Of a stretch of DNA of 64,000 nt, positions 9,648 to 19,518 are shown piece by piece. The notes beneath the pieces were generated by a model. It made no database searches. It saw only the letters and a program-made list of their open reading frames with translations, and was not told where the DNA came from. The stretch is from Streptomyces sp. B21-083. GTDB taxonomy: Bacteria; Actinomycetota; Actinomycetes; Streptomycetales; Streptomycetaceae. The stretch spans positions 1,426,001 to 1,490,000 of the forward strand of contig NZ_JARUND010000001.1 in NCBI RefSeq assembly GCF_036898825.1, read 5' to 3'. The position numbers and the translations under genes are program-made. Within the stretch, counting starts at the first letter, position 1. Each line of letters begins with the position of its first letter.

Positions 9648-9692
9648 GGCCGGGTGGGGCGCCTCTCCGCTCAAGAGGAACCCCACCCGGCC
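9648..9692. terminator. bidirectional stem-loop terminator
   Basis: Perfect 12-bp stem GGCCGGGTGGGG (9648-9659) with CCCCACCCGGCC (9681-9692). The 21-base loop itself holds a small CCTCT/AGAGG hairpin. It lies between the convergent DUF2510 gene and the TetR gene, so it can end both. No U-tract follows, as is usual in Streptomyces. Confidence 0.75.
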
Positions 9693-9774
9693 GGGGGGTG
9701 CGCGCCGCCCCCGTCCCCACGGGTCGGCGCGGACAGGTCACCGTCCGGGCGTGGCAGGGACGGCGGCCTGCGTC

Positions 9775-10386
9775 TCAGGTGACGCCGAGTGCGGGCAGCA
9801 CCGCGGCCTCCACGAATTCGACGAGGTACTCCGGGTCCGCGTACCGCCCCTCCAGGACCGGACGGACCCGCAGGACGCCCATCATCTGCGCCGGTACGTA
9901 CTCCAGCGCCGGATGGTCGGCGGCGACCTCGCCCCGCTCGACCGCGCGGCGGATCATCTCGCGGTACGCGGCCAGCTCCGGTTCGACGATCGCCTCACGC
10001 AGCGCCTGCTGGAGCTCGGGGTCCTGCATGGCGGCGTGGCCGAGTGCCTGCATCAGCTGGGTGTCGCGGCCCGAGGACTCGCCGGTCGCCCGCGCCGCCG
10101 CCCGCAGGTCCCCACCGAGGGACCCGGTGTCGACGGCGAAGCGGGCGCGCCGGTTGGCGCGCAGCGCCGCGGCCACGAACTGCGGTTTCGTCTTCCACTG
10201 CCGGTAGAGCGTCGACTTGCTGCAGCGCGCGCTGGCGGCGACGCCCTCCATGGTCAGCGCGTCGTATCCGCACTCGCGGATCTGGACGAGCACGGCGTCG
10301 AAGTACTCCTGCTCACGCTCCGGCGTGATTTTGGAGCGGCGGGAGGCGACGACCGGTTCCGGTCCCTCCGCGGCCTGCGACGTCAT
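9775..10386 (-). CDS. TetR-family transcriptional regulator
   Basis: 203 residues. The N-terminal TetR HTH is clear: FDAVLVQIRECGYDALTMEGVAA, then ARCSKSTLYRQWKTKPQFV. The C-terminal ligand/dimer domain (~130 residues) resembles that of TetR_C subfamilies acting on membrane or efflux genes. The ATG at 10386 has AAGGGAG 8 bases upstream; an extra 35 codons further upstream (threonine/methionine repeats) are rejected as leader. It is divergent from the PAP2-like/DMT gene pair with a 70-bp palindrome between them, so the likely role is repression of that pair and of itself. The ligand is unknown. Confidence 0.9.
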   Translation of the reverse strand: MTSQAAEGPEPVVASRRSKITPEREQEYFDAVLVQIRECGYDALTMEGVAASARCSKSTLYRQWKTKPQFVAAALRANRRARFAVDTGSLGGDLRAAARATGESSGRDTQLMQALGHAAMQDPELQQALREAIVEPELAAYREMIRRAVERGEVAADHPALEYVPAQMMGVLRVRPVLEGRYADPEYLVEFVEAAVLPALGVT

Positions 10387-10489
10387 GACTGCGCTCCCTT
10401 TCCCTGCCGTTGCGGTCATAGCTGTCATAGCTGTCGTTGCTGTCGGGCGGCTCTGTGGCTTATTCCCGATTCCAGTGTGGCGTAAGTCC

Positions 10490-10559
10490 ATCGATACGCC
10501 AGTGTACCGGTACGGATTCGTTTCGGTACACTCTCGTATCGGTACACCAACGTATCGAT
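10490..10559. promoter_or_regulatory. 70-bp operator palindrome, probable TetR target
   Basis: The two ends mirror each other about 10524/10525: ATCGATACG-NNN-GTGTACC on the left (10490-10508) and GGTACAC-NNN-CGTATCGAT on the right (10541-10559). Within it, the 16-base unit CGGTACACNNNCGTAT occurs three times: 10524-10539 and 10540-10555 as direct head-to-tail copies, and 10494-10509 in reverse. It lies between the divergent TetR gene and the PAP2-like gene, where an autoregulated operator is expected. TetR binding is inference; the repeat is directly visible. Confidence 0.75.
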
Positions 10560-10640
10560 GAGACGAGCGCCCGTACAGACGAGTTCCCGCCCATCACGCA
10601 GCACGTGCGCACACGCGCCACTCAGGGAAAGGGCCGGGGG

Positions 10641-11438
10641 ATGAAAGCCAGCACCGAGCCTGCCAAGGCGGAACCCGCCGGTATACGACGGCCGCCGCTC
10701 GGCCGTGAACTCCTGCTGGTCGCAGGGCTGTTCCTCGTCTACAAACTCGGCCGGCAGCTGGCGACCGGGCACACCACCGAGGCCTTCCGGAACGCCCACC
10801 GCGTCTGGGACTGGGAGCGGGCCCTCCATCTCCCCGGCGAGGGCGCCGTGCAGTCGGCGCTGCTGCACAGCGACACCGCGGTCCACATCGCGAACACCTA
10901 CTACGCGACCGTGCACTTCCCGGCCACCGTCGCCTTCCTGGTCTGGCTCTATCTGCGGCGCCCCGCGCACTACGTATGGGCCCGCCGGGTCCTCGCCGCG
11001 GTCACCGGGGCCGCCCTGGTGATCCATCTCACCTTCCCACTGGCGCCGCCGCGGCTGCTCGGCGAGGCGGGTCTCGTCGACACCGGCCAGATCTTCGGAC
11101 CGACGGTCTACGGCGCCTCACCCGAGGCCGACACCCTGTCCAACCAGTTCGCGGCCATGCCGTCGCTGCACTTCGGCTGGGCCCTGATGGTGGCGATCGG
11201 CCTGATCGTCGCGACCCGCTCGCGCTGGCGCTGGCTGTGTCTGCTGCATCCGCTGGTGACGCTGCTGGTGATCGTCGGTACGGCGAACCACTACTGGCTC
11301 GACGCGATCGTGGCCTCGGCCCTGCTGGGCATCGCCCTCGCGGTCGTCCACCTGCCCCACCGCACCGAGTCGACGGCAAGCCAGGGCAGCAGGCTCGCCC
11401 CGGTCGACGAGCCCGTCCTCGTGGGAGCCGCACGATGA
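10641..11438 (+). CDS. PAP2-superfamily (Aur1/Ipt1-like) membrane phosphatase/transferase
   Basis: 265-residue integral membrane protein with about six hydrophobic segments. It carries degenerate PAP2 phosphatase motifs: MPSLHFGWA (the PSxH motif) near residue 173 and GTANHYWLDAI (the third motif, His and Asp kept) near 214. This pattern fits the Aur1/Ipt1-like PAP2_3 branch, which acts on lipid-linked phosphates. The ATG at 10641 follows GGGCCGGGGG. Its stop overlaps the start of the downstream transporter-like gene (ATGA), so the two form an operon, probably under the divergent TetR regulator. The substrate is unknown. Confidence 0.85.
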   Translation: MKASTEPAKAEPAGIRRPPLGRELLLVAGLFLVYKLGRQLATGHTTEAFRNAHRVWDWERALHLPGEGAVQSALLHSDTAVHIANTYYATVHFPATVAFLVWLYLRRPAHYVWARRVLAAVTGAALVIHLTFPLAPPRLLGEAGLVDTGQIFGPTVYGASPEADTLSNQFAAMPSLHFGWALMVAIGLIVATRSRWRWLCLLHPLVTLLVIVGTANHYWLDAIVASALLGIALAVVHLPHRTESTASQGSRLAPVDEPVLVGAAR

Positions 11439-12475
11439 ACGCCGCCACGCTCGCCGCCGTCGCCCTCTCCCTCTTCTCCGCCGTCGCCTACGCCGCCGCG
11501 GCCGTCGCCCAGGAACGGCTCGCCTCCCGCAACGCCGACGCGGGGATACGGCGGCTGCTCGCGACCGGCGCCTGGTGGGGCTCGGTGCTGCTCAACGCGG
11601 GCGGCGCGCTGCTGCACGTGGTCGCCCTCAAGTACGGGCCGCTCACGGTGGTCCAGCCGCTGGGCGCGCTCACGCTGGTCGCCGCGGTGCCGCTGGGCGC
11701 GCGGGTCGCCGGCCGGCGGGTCAGCGCGCGGGAGTGGCGCGGTACCGCGCTGACGCTGCTCGGCCTGGCGGCGATCCTGGTCACGGCGTCCGGTCCGGCG
11801 CCGGACCACATCCTGAGCCTCCCGGAGGCCCTCGCGGTCGCGAGTACGACGATGATCCTCATCGGGGTGCTGGCCCGCCCCGGCGCCCGGCCCGGCCTGC
11901 GGCACGCGAGCGCGTCCGGTATCGCGTCCGGGGTGGCCTCGGCGCTCACCCAGACCGTCACGGTCGCGGCTACGGACAGCTCGGGTCCGCTGCTCGGCTG
12001 GCAGGTGATCGGGGTGGCGCTGCTGGTCGCGGCGTTCGCGGCGGGCGGCCTGATCCTGTCCCAGACCGCCTACCGGGGCGGCCTCGGCGGTCCGCTGGCC
12101 CTGGTGACGCTGGCCAACCCGGGCGCGGCGGCGGTGATCGGCCTGACGCTGCTCGGCGAGCGGCTCCAGGGCGGGGCGGCCGGCCTGCTCCTTGCGCTGG
12201 TGGGCGCGGGACTCGCGGGGTGGGGTGTGGTGACGCTGTCGCGGGCGACGCCGGCCCTGGTCCCGGAGACCGTCGCGGAGCCGGTTTTGGACGCGGTTCC
12301 GGTGTCTCCGCGGCGGATCGTGATTCCGTCCTCGGCTTCGGCGGCGGCCTCGGTCCTGGACGACGAGGAGCATCCGGTGGCGTCGGTCCTCGCGCTGGAG
12401 GCCCACCCGGCGCCCGTCGAACCGTCGTTGATGCCCCGGCAGCCGTCGCAGCCGGGACACCTCACGTCACTGTGA
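11435..12475 (+). CDS. DMT-superfamily (EamA/NIPA-like) membrane protein
   Basis: 346 residues, with nine or ten predicted transmembrane helices through residue ~280 and then a ~65-residue cytoplasmic-looking tail rich in Ala/Pro/Val. The sequence VVALKYGPLTVVQPLGALTLV and the later ALVTLANPGAAAVIGLTLLGE are typical of drug/metabolite transporter-type duplicated halves. It is coupled to the PAP2-like gene by ATGA overlap. In actinobacteria such proteins are usually annotated only as DMT family, and the substrate cannot be told. The stop codon lies inside the first unit of the CTGTGAAC repeat array. Confidence 0.85.
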   Translation: MNAATLAAVALSLFSAVAYAAAAVAQERLASRNADAGIRRLLATGAWWGSVLLNAGGALLHVVALKYGPLTVVQPLGALTLVAAVPLGARVAGRRVSAREWRGTALTLLGLAAILVTASGPAPDHILSLPEALAVASTTMILIGVLARPGARPGLRHASASGIASGVASALTQTVTVAATDSSGPLLGWQVIGVALLVAAFAAGGLILSQTAYRGGLGGPLALVTLANPGAAAVIGLTLLGERLQGGAAGLLLALVGAGLAGWGVVTLSRATPALVPETVAEPVLDAVPVSPRRIVIPSSASAAASVLDDEEHPVASVLALEAHPAPVEPSLMPRQPSQPGHLTSL

Positions 12476-12567
12476 ACCGGCCGGCCCCTGTGAACATGCC
12501 TGGCGTGAACACACCTGTGAACAGGGGCTTCGGTCGGTCTCTGTGAACCGATCCGTCCTCTGTGAAC
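12470..12567. repeat. CTGTGAAC short direct-repeat array
   Basis: CTGTGAAC occurs at 12470, 12488, 12515, 12541 and 12560, with a variant GCGTGAAC at 12503. The first four units are 18, 15 and 12 bases apart, so read as protein they give a Val-Asn-repeating tail, but the stop of the upstream gene is inside the first unit. The array fills the gap between two convergent genes. Function unknown. Confidence 0.75.
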
Positions 12568-12574
12568 CGACCGG

Positions 12575-13495
12575 TCAGCCCAGGCCGCGTGAATCCTGCT
12601 TCAGCGCGGTGTCGACGGTCAGCGCCGTCGCCACGACGAGGCTCAGCAGGGGCTCGGGCAGTTGGTAGTGGATCTGCAGGACGTAGTTGTCCGCGGTCGT
12701 GAACATCGTCTTCGCCAGACCTTCCCAGGTCTTGGTGATACGGGCGACCTCGTTCTCCGCGTGGTCGACGATGCTGAAATTCCAGGCCCGCCAGTTCTCG
12801 GCCTTGATGGCGCCGACCTGCTGCCCGCCCGCGTTGATCGCGAAGTTGATCTTCCCGATCATGTTCTGCTGGACGATCTCACCGACCGGCGAACCGTCCG
12901 GGCGCTGCACGATCACCCGCGACTTCAGGAACTTCCGGGGGCGCGTCAGCAGCAGCACCGGCTGCCCGTGCGCGTCCCGGATCTCCAGCTTGTGCGTCAT
13001 GTACTGGTCGAGGCTGGAGACCAAGCGCATGATCTTCTTCAGCGTGCTCTGTCCGACCTGGACGACCGAGCCGAGCTCCCGGCCCTGCTGGTCCATGACC
13101 TTGTACTCGTTGGTCACCTCGATCAGCTTGGCCTTCTGGTTCACCACCAGCACCGGCTCACTGAACAGCGTGCCTCCGCCCGCCCCTCCCGCCGCGACCC
13201 CGGCCTGCTGCTGGACCTGCCCCCGCACCCGCGGATCGGCACCGGCGGCCGCCGGCTGCGCCGCGCCGAAGCCCTTCTGCGGCTGCCCCTGGGGCTGTCC
13301 CTGGGGCTGACCGAATCCCTGCTGGGGCTGCTGAACCGGCGCCGCCTGCGGCTGCTGGGCCTGGGGCTGCTGCGCCTGCTGCTGGTCGGTGTTGGTGTGG
13401 TCGGTCCACTGGGAACCGTCCCAATACCGGAGCGTCTGGGGCGCTCCGTGCGGATCCGCGTACCAACCTGCAGGTATGTTCGATTGCGTGGTCAC
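12575..13495 (-). CDS. DUF2510-scramblase-like (LURP1-fold) protein
   Basis: 306 residues. The N-terminal DUF2510 motif is GWYADPHG...RYWDGSQWTDHT (residues ~9-37). A ~70-residue Gln/Pro/Gly low-complexity linker follows (QQQAQQPQAQQPQ..., with QPQG repeats). The C-terminal domain (~residues 108-300) has LFSEPVLVVNQKAKLIEV, PVLLLTRPRKFLKSRVIVQ and GEIVQQ, resembling the phospholipid scramblase/LURP-one fold. Such proteins are common in actinobacteria; lipid scrambling by them is unproven. The start is a GTG with no good ribosome-binding site, so translation may be leaderless or begin elsewhere. This is the second DUF2510 protein within 5 kb. Confidence 0.85.
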   Translation of the reverse strand: MTTQSNIPAGWYADPHGAPQTLRYWDGSQWTDHTNTDQQQAQQPQAQQPQAAPVQQPQQGFGQPQGQPQGQPQKGFGAAQPAAAGADPRVRGQVQQQAGVAAGGAGGGTLFSEPVLVVNQKAKLIEVTNEYKVMDQQGRELGSVVQVGQSTLKKIMRLVSSLDQYMTHKLEIRDAHGQPVLLLTRPRKFLKSRVIVQRPDGSPVGEIVQQNMIGKINFAINAGGQQVGAIKAENWRAWNFSIVDHAENEVARITKTWEGLAKTMFTTADNYVLQIHYQLPEPLLSLVVATALTVDTALKQDSRGLG

Positions 13496-13568
13496 CGGGG
13501 CACACTACCGTGGCGTGACTGGATGACAACCATGTCACGGTCAAGGCGCCCCGGGCCCGTACCGCCCG

Positions 13569-15623
13569 TCAGCAGGTCACGATCGCCGGATCGCTCACAC
13601 CCGCCCGGCCGTTCTCCACGTGCCCGGCGAACCGACGCAGGAACGACGCGTCGCCCTCGGCGGTGACCGTCACGTCGTACCACCGCTTGCTGGCGCCCAG
13701 GTCCACCCGGTGCCGGACGACCGCGCCGGCCCGCACCCTGATCGTGCGCGCCTGTCCGCCGTATCCGCTGCTCAGCTTCAACTCCACCGCCTTGGCGCCC
13801 TTGTTGGTGAGGGTGAGCTCAAGGTCGTCGCCGACGTGTCGGGCGGTCACCTCGGGTCCGGCGGCGCCCTTGCCGCGCCCCTTGAAGACGCGCAGGAAGC
13901 CGTTCGGGCCGTGCACCGTCAGGTCGTGGACGTCCTTCGAGTACGCCGAGTTCCAGGTGTCGGAGAGGGTCTCGCCGGCTCCGGTGGTGTACGCCCACGG
14001 GCCGTCGGCGCGGTTGCCGGAGGTCACCAGGAAGGAGGCGCCGGCGTGGGTGCCGGAGGCGAAGGCCAGCGTGAACTTCCCGGCCGCCAGGTCTGCCGAA
14101 CCGTCCACGTACGGGGCGTACTTGAGCGGGCGGGCCGGGCGCAGACCGCGTTCCTGCCTGGGCAGCACCGGGTGGGCGGGCGGCGTCGGCACGTAGTCAG
14201 GGTGGCGGTTCCCGTCCGGCGGCAGGTAACCGTCGGTGCCGGGAAGGGCGACGGGCCTGACGTCCCTGCGGGAGAAGTCGAAGGCGGCCGTCAGATCGCC
14301 GCAGACCGCGCGCCGCCAGGGCGAGATGTTGGGCTCGTGCACCCCGAAGCGGCTCTCCATGAACCGGATGATCGACGTGTGGTCGAGCGTCTCCGAGCAG
14401 ACGAACCCGCCCTTGCTCCAGGGCGAGACGACCAGCATCGGCACCCGCTGCCCGAGCCCGTAGGCACCGGCCGCGTGACTGCTGTCGCCCTTGAACAGGT
14501 CCGGGCCGACCTCGACCGTGGACTTGCCCTGCGCGGCGGACCCGGGAGGGAACGGCGGCACGAGGTGGTCGAAGAAGCCGTCGTTCTCGTCATACGTGAT
14601 GAACAGCGCCGTCTTGGCCCACACCTCGGGGTCCGAGGTGAGCGCGTCCAGGACCTGGGAGATGTACCAGGCGCCGTAGTTCGCGGGCCAGTTGGGGTGC
14701 TCGGTGAATGCCTCGGGGGCGACGATCCAGGAGACCTGCGGCAGCTTGCCACCTGACACGTCGGCCTTGAGCTGGTCGAAGAAGCCCTCGCCCTTCCGGG
14801 CGTCGGTGCCGGTGCGGGCCTTGTCGTAGAGGGGGTCCCCGGGCTTGGCGTCGCGGTACTGGTTGAAGTAGAGGAGCGAGTTGTCGCCGTAGTTGCCCCG
14901 GTAGGCGTCCTGGATCCAGCCCCAGGAACCGGCAGCGTCGAGCCCGTCACCGACGTCCTGGTAGATCTTCCAGGACACGCCCGCCTTTTCGAGGCGCTCC
15001 GGGTAGGTCGTCCAGCCGTATCCCTCCTCGTCGTTGCCGAGGACGGGGCCGCCGCCCAGCTCGTCGTTGCCCGTGTAGCCCGTCCACAGGTAGTAGCGGT
15101 TCGGGTCGGTGGAGCCGATGAACGAGCAGTGGTAGGCGTCGCAGATGGTGAAGGAGTCGGCCAGCGCGTAGTGGAACGGGATGTCCTCGCGGTTCAGATA
15201 GGCCATCGTCGTCGACGACTTGGCCTCGATCCACTTGTCGTACTTGCCGTTGTTGAACGCGACGTGCCCGTCACTCCAGCTGTGCGGGAGGTCCTGGATG
15301 AAGGCCAGCCCTAGGTTGTCGGCGTCCGGGTGGAAGGGGAGCACGTCCTTGGTGCCGTCCGACTGGTGCCAGACCGACTTGCCGTTCACCTGCGTCACCG
15401 GATGCGGGTCGCCGAAGCCCCGGACGCCGCGCAGCGAACCGAAGTAGTGGTCGAAGGACCGGTTCTCCTGCATGAGGACGACGATGTGCTCGACGTCCTC
15501 GATCGTCCCGGTGCGGTGGTGCGCGGGAAGGGCTGCGGCACGCTCGATGCTGTTGGACAGCGCGGTGAACGCCGTGGTCGCGCCCGCGAGTTGGAGGAAG
15601 CGGCGCCGGTTGACTTCGGGCAT
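13569..15623 (-). CDS. Tat-secreted phosphocholine-type phospholipase C
   Basis: 684 residues. A twin-arginine signal (NRRRFLQLAGATTAF) is followed by a phosphoesterase-family catalytic domain with VLMQENRSFDHYFGSLRGV near residues 48-66, HSWSDGH, and YDENDGFFDHL near 337. Two C-terminal repeats (~residues 480-680) match the DUF756 module of bacterial phospholipases C. The enzyme should hydrolyse phosphatidylcholine or related lipids outside the cell, freeing phosphorylated head groups. The ATG has GAGAGG about 10 bases upstream. No clear Pho-box was found in the upstream region, although phosphate control is common for this family. Confidence 0.92.
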   Translation of the reverse strand: MPEVNRRRFLQLAGATTAFTALSNSIERAAALPAHHRTGTIEDVEHIVVLMQENRSFDHYFGSLRGVRGFGDPHPVTQVNGKSVWHQSDGTKDVLPFHPDADNLGLAFIQDLPHSWSDGHVAFNNGKYDKWIEAKSSTTMAYLNREDIPFHYALADSFTICDAYHCSFIGSTDPNRYYLWTGYTGNDELGGGPVLGNDEEGYGWTTYPERLEKAGVSWKIYQDVGDGLDAAGSWGWIQDAYRGNYGDNSLLYFNQYRDAKPGDPLYDKARTGTDARKGEGFFDQLKADVSGGKLPQVSWIVAPEAFTEHPNWPANYGAWYISQVLDALTSDPEVWAKTALFITYDENDGFFDHLVPPFPPGSAAQGKSTVEVGPDLFKGDSSHAAGAYGLGQRVPMLVVSPWSKGGFVCSETLDHTSIIRFMESRFGVHEPNISPWRRAVCGDLTAAFDFSRRDVRPVALPGTDGYLPPDGNRHPDYVPTPPAHPVLPRQERGLRPARPLKYAPYVDGSADLAAGKFTLAFASGTHAGASFLVTSGNRADGPWAYTTGAGETLSDTWNSAYSKDVHDLTVHGPNGFLRVFKGRGKGAAGPEVTARHVGDDLELTLTNKGAKAVELKLSSGYGGQARTIRVRAGAVVRHRVDLGASKRWYDVTVTAEGDASFLRRFAGHVENGRAGVSDPAIVTC

Positions 15624-15926
15624 GGGGGAAGAGCCTCTCGTCCTGATGACGGCATTGGGAGGAACGTGACGGAATGCGCGCCTGGAGTTTCCCAGGGGTA
15701 CCGAACGGCACGGAAGGGTCCGGTGGCATCGGCGTGAAGGTCATCGGTACGTGAGATGAGGGACGGGTCAAGGCCGGCCCAAGAAGCGGCCACCGCACCT
15801 CGTCAAAGCGCAGATGCCACTCCATTCCCCTGTCAGCCATGCTCATGCGATGAGACAGGGGGCTTACTCCTCGCACTTGCGGACGTATCATCGGTGCTTG
15901 TCCGCGATCGACAGAGGAGCAGCCCC
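15624..15926. other. divergent promoter region, phospholipase C / modA
   Basis: This 303-bp stretch carries the start regions of both flanking genes. A stem-loop CCCCTGTC (15827-15834) / GACAGGGG (15854-15861) with a 19-base loop precedes a possible -10 TATCAT (15886-15891) for modA, with a weak -35 CTTACT at 15863. No gene is supported here. No molybdenum-cofactor riboswitch was recognised by eye. Confidence 0.5.
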
Positions 15927-16751
15927 GTGATGACCCGTTCCGTACGCCGGACCCGTCGGACCCTCCAGGTGGCCGGCGCGGGTGTCGCCGCGCTGCTGGC
16001 CCTGAGCGCCTGCTCCTCCGACGACCCGGCGGCGAACGCGGGCTCCGCCGCGTCGGACTCCGCCTCCCCGCAGGTGTCCGGCAAGGTGACCGTGTTCGCC
16101 GCCGCCTCCCTCAAGGAGAGCTTCACCGCGCTGGGCAAGGACTTCGAGAGGAAGTACCCGGGTACGAAGGTCACCTTCAGCTTCAGCGGCAGCGACTCCC
16201 TCGCCGCGAGCATCACCGGCGGCGCCCCGGCCGATGTGTTCGCGTCCGCCAGCCCCAAGACGATGAAGATCGTCACCGACGCGAAGGACGCCGCCGGGAC
16301 CCCGGCCACCTTCGTCCGCAACCAGTTGGAGATCGCCACCCTGCCGGGCAACCCGGACAGGATCGCGTCGCTGAAGGATCTGACGAAGTCCGGGCTGAAG
16401 GTCGTCCTCTGCGACAAGGAGGTGCCGTGCGGCGCCGCCGCGCAGAAGAGCCTCGACGCGAGCGGGCTGAAGCTCACCCCGGTGTCGTACGAGCAGGACG
16501 TCAAGAGCGCCCTGACGAAGGTCGAGCTGAAAGAGGCGGACGCCGCCGTCGTCTACAAGACCGATGTGCACGCCGCGGGTGACAAGGTGGAGGGTGTGGA
16601 GTTCCCCGAGTCGGCCGAGGCCGTCAACGACTATCCGATCGTCCTGCTCAAGGACGCGCCGAACGCCGACGCGGCGAAGGCGTTCATCGAGCTGGTCCGG
16701 TCCGCCGAGGGCAGCCAGGTCCTGACCGGGGCCGGATTCCTCAAGCCGTGA
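15927..16751 (+). CDS. modA: molybdate ABC transporter substrate-binding lipoprotein
   Basis: 274 residues. The signal peptide ends in a lipobox (LLALSACSSDD), so this is a membrane-anchored binding protein. Hallmarks of ModA follow: VTVFAAASLKESFTALGKDFE, FSFSGSDSLAASITGGAPADVFASA and YPIVLLKDA near the C-terminus. It binds molybdate (and usually tungstate) for import to supply molybdenum cofactor. The GTG at 15927 lies 7 bases after GAGGAG; the ATG three bases on is an equally possible start. It overlaps modB by GTGA. Confidence 0.95.
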   Translation: MMTRSVRRTRRTLQVAGAGVAALLALSACSSDDPAANAGSAASDSASPQVSGKVTVFAAASLKESFTALGKDFERKYPGTKVTFSFSGSDSLAASITGGAPADVFASASPKTMKIVTDAKDAAGTPATFVRNQLEIATLPGNPDRIASLKDLTKSGLKVVLCDKEVPCGAAAQKSLDASGLKLTPVSYEQDVKSALTKVELKEADAAVVYKTDVHAAGDKVEGVEFPESAEAVNDYPIVLLKDAPNADAAKAFIELVRSAEGSQVLTGAGFLKP

Positions 16752-17610
16752 CCGAGCCCGACAGGTCCGACAAGCCCGGCGCCGCGGCCGACACCCTCGC
16801 CGGTGGGCCTCGGCGTGGGCGCGTCCGAGGCCGTCGGTCCGCGGTCCCGGTTCCGCTCCTCGTCCCCGCGCTCGTCGGCCTGGCGTTCCTGCTGCTGCCG
16901 CTGCTCGCGCTGCTGGTGCGGGCCCCGTGGCGCGGCCTGCCCGGGCAGCTGACCAGCCCCGAGGTCTGGCAGGCCCTGCGGCTGTCCCTGTTCTGTGCGA
17001 CCTCGGCGACGGCGGTGAGTCTGGTCCTGGGCGTCCCGCTGGCCTGGCTGCTGGCCCGCACCGAGTTCCCCGGACGCGGTTTCGTACGGGCGCTGGTGAC
17101 CCTGCCACTGGTGCTGCCGCCGGTCGTCGGCGGTGTGGCGCTGCTCCTCGCGCTCGGGCGCAACGGGGTCGTCGGGCAGTGGCTGGACTCGTGGTTCGGC
17201 ATCACGCTGCCGTTCACCACGGCGGGCGTCGTGGTCGCGGAGACGTTCGTGGCGATGCCGTTCCTCGTCATCAGCGTGGAGGGAACGCTGCGGGCCGCCG
17301 ACCCGCGCTACGAGGAAGCCGCCATGACACTGGGCGCGTCCCGCTTCACCGCGTTCCGCCGGGTCACACTGCCCCTCATCGCTCCCGGGGTCGCGGCCGG
17401 CGCGGTACTGGCCTGGGCGCGCGCGCTGGGCGAGTTCGGGGCGACGATCACCTTCGCGGGCAACTTTCCGGGCCGTACACAGACCATGCCGCTGGCGGTC
17501 TATCTGGCTCTGCAGAGCGACCCGGCCGCCGCCATCGCCCTGAGCCTGGTGCTGCTCGCCGTCTCGATCGCGGTGCTGGCCGGGCTGCGCGATCGCTGGA
17601 TGACCACGTC

Positions 17611-17614
<4 letters not shown>
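16748..17614 (+). CDS. modB: molybdate ABC transporter permease
   Basis: 288-residue membrane subunit with about six helices. The ABC-permease EAA loop is EEAAMTLGASRFTAFRRV near residues 191-208, and ALGEFGATITFAGN near 226 is characteristic of ModB/CysT-type permeases. The N-terminus is extended by ~35 basic residues. The GTG start overlaps modA, and the stop overlaps the ATG of modC, giving a coupled three-gene operon. Confidence 0.94.
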
Positions 17615-18708
<1,094 letters not shown>

Positions 18709-18799
18709 GCGGGAGCCGGTGCCCGGCCCGGTTAGCGTGAGCCTCACAAAAGCCGCGAAAGCCGCTGTTCCGCACCTTCTCCCTGTGAGGCGTTCCGCC

Positions 18800-19219
18800 A
18801 TGAGCCTGAGCATCCGCAACCAGATTCCCGGCACCGTCATCGCCGTCACCTCCGGGCAGGTCATGGCCACCGTCAAGGTCCGCCTCGACGCGGGTCAGGA
18901 GATCACCGCCGCGATCACCCGGGAATCCGTCAACGATCTCGGGCTCGCCGCGGGGACCACGGTTCACGCCCTGGTCAAGTCCACGGAGGTCGCGCTCGCC
19001 ACCGCCGTCGTCGAGGGCGTCTCCATCCGCAACCAACTCCCCGGCACCGTCGCCGACATCACCACGGGTGCCGCGATGGCGTCCGTCAAGGTCACCGTCG
19101 CGGGCGGCACGCTCACGGCCGCGATCACCACGGACGCCGTGCACGACCTGGGTCTGGCCGCCGGCTCCCCGGTCGTCGCCCTGATCAAGTCGACCGAGAT
19201 CTCCCTCGCGACCGGGTGA
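18800..19219 (+). CDS. di-Mop molybdate-binding protein (molbindin)
   Basis: 139 residues made of two Mop domains: SIRNQIPGTVIAVTSGQVMATVKV and, ~70 residues on, SIRNQLPGTVADITTGAAMASVKV, each ending in VKSTEVALAT / IKSTEISLAT. Such proteins store or buffer molybdate in the cytoplasm. The ATG has TGAGG about 11 bases upstream. It lies 91 bases after modC, so it is probably in the same transcript or expressed in parallel. Confidence 0.92.
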   Translation: MSLSIRNQIPGTVIAVTSGQVMATVKVRLDAGQEITAAITRESVNDLGLAAGTTVHALVKSTEVALATAVVEGVSIRNQLPGTVADITTGAAMASVKVTVAGGTLTAAITTDAVHDLGLAAGSPVVALIKSTEISLATG

Positions 19220-19328
19220 GCGTCCGTTGCCGCCCAGTGGTGCGCATGGTGCCGCCGCGGGGAGACCGCGTCACCCGCCGGGGAGCGTGTCGCGCGAGGC
19301 GGCCGGACCGTGGTCGTACGCCGTGGTG

Positions 19329-19356
19329 CTCGCCGTGCCGGACGCGGCACGGCGAG
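19329..19356 (+). terminator. stem-loop after the mod genes
   Basis: Perfect 11-bp stem CTCGCCGTGCC / GGCACGGCGAG with a 6-base loop, 110 bases after the stop of the molbindin gene. It is a good candidate terminator for the mod transcript. Confidence 0.7.
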
Positions 19357-19467
19357 GGTCCCGCCGTCGGCGAGACGTCGGCCGGCAGGCCGCGGAGTGG
19401 GCTCCACCGGCACCACCGTGGGCCGGCTCGACGGCCTCGTGCCGGGCGCGTTCTCACCCACCGCGGC

Positions 19468-19503
19468 CCCGGGCCGCCGAAGGACAGCCTCCGGCGGCCC
19501 GGG
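19468..19503 (-). terminator. stem-loop after the NlpC/P60 gene
   Basis: Perfect 12-bp stem CCCGGGCCGCCG (19468-19479) / CGGCGGCCCGGG (19492-19503) with a 12-base loop, starting 16 bases past the stop of the minus-strand endopeptidase gene. The rest of the 299-base gap between the convergent genes holds no supported gene. Confidence 0.75.
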
Positions 19504-19518
19504 ACGGGAGGTCACGCG

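Noticed and set aside
10425..10460. Short GTCATAGCTGTC-like repeats upstream of the TetR start, possible coding extension
   Set aside because: They give a Thr/Ala/Met-rich peptide before an ATG with a good ribosome-binding site, so they are leader sequence.
8662..10485. 607-codon plus-strand frame across the DUF2510 and TetR genes
   Set aside because: It runs through two convergent genes and a perfect terminator and is Arg/Gly-rich, so it is a shadow.
15827..15861. Possible molybdenum-cofactor riboswitch before modA
   Set aside because: Only one simple stem-loop is visible; the multi-helix Moco fold is not seen by eye. An Rfam search would settle it.
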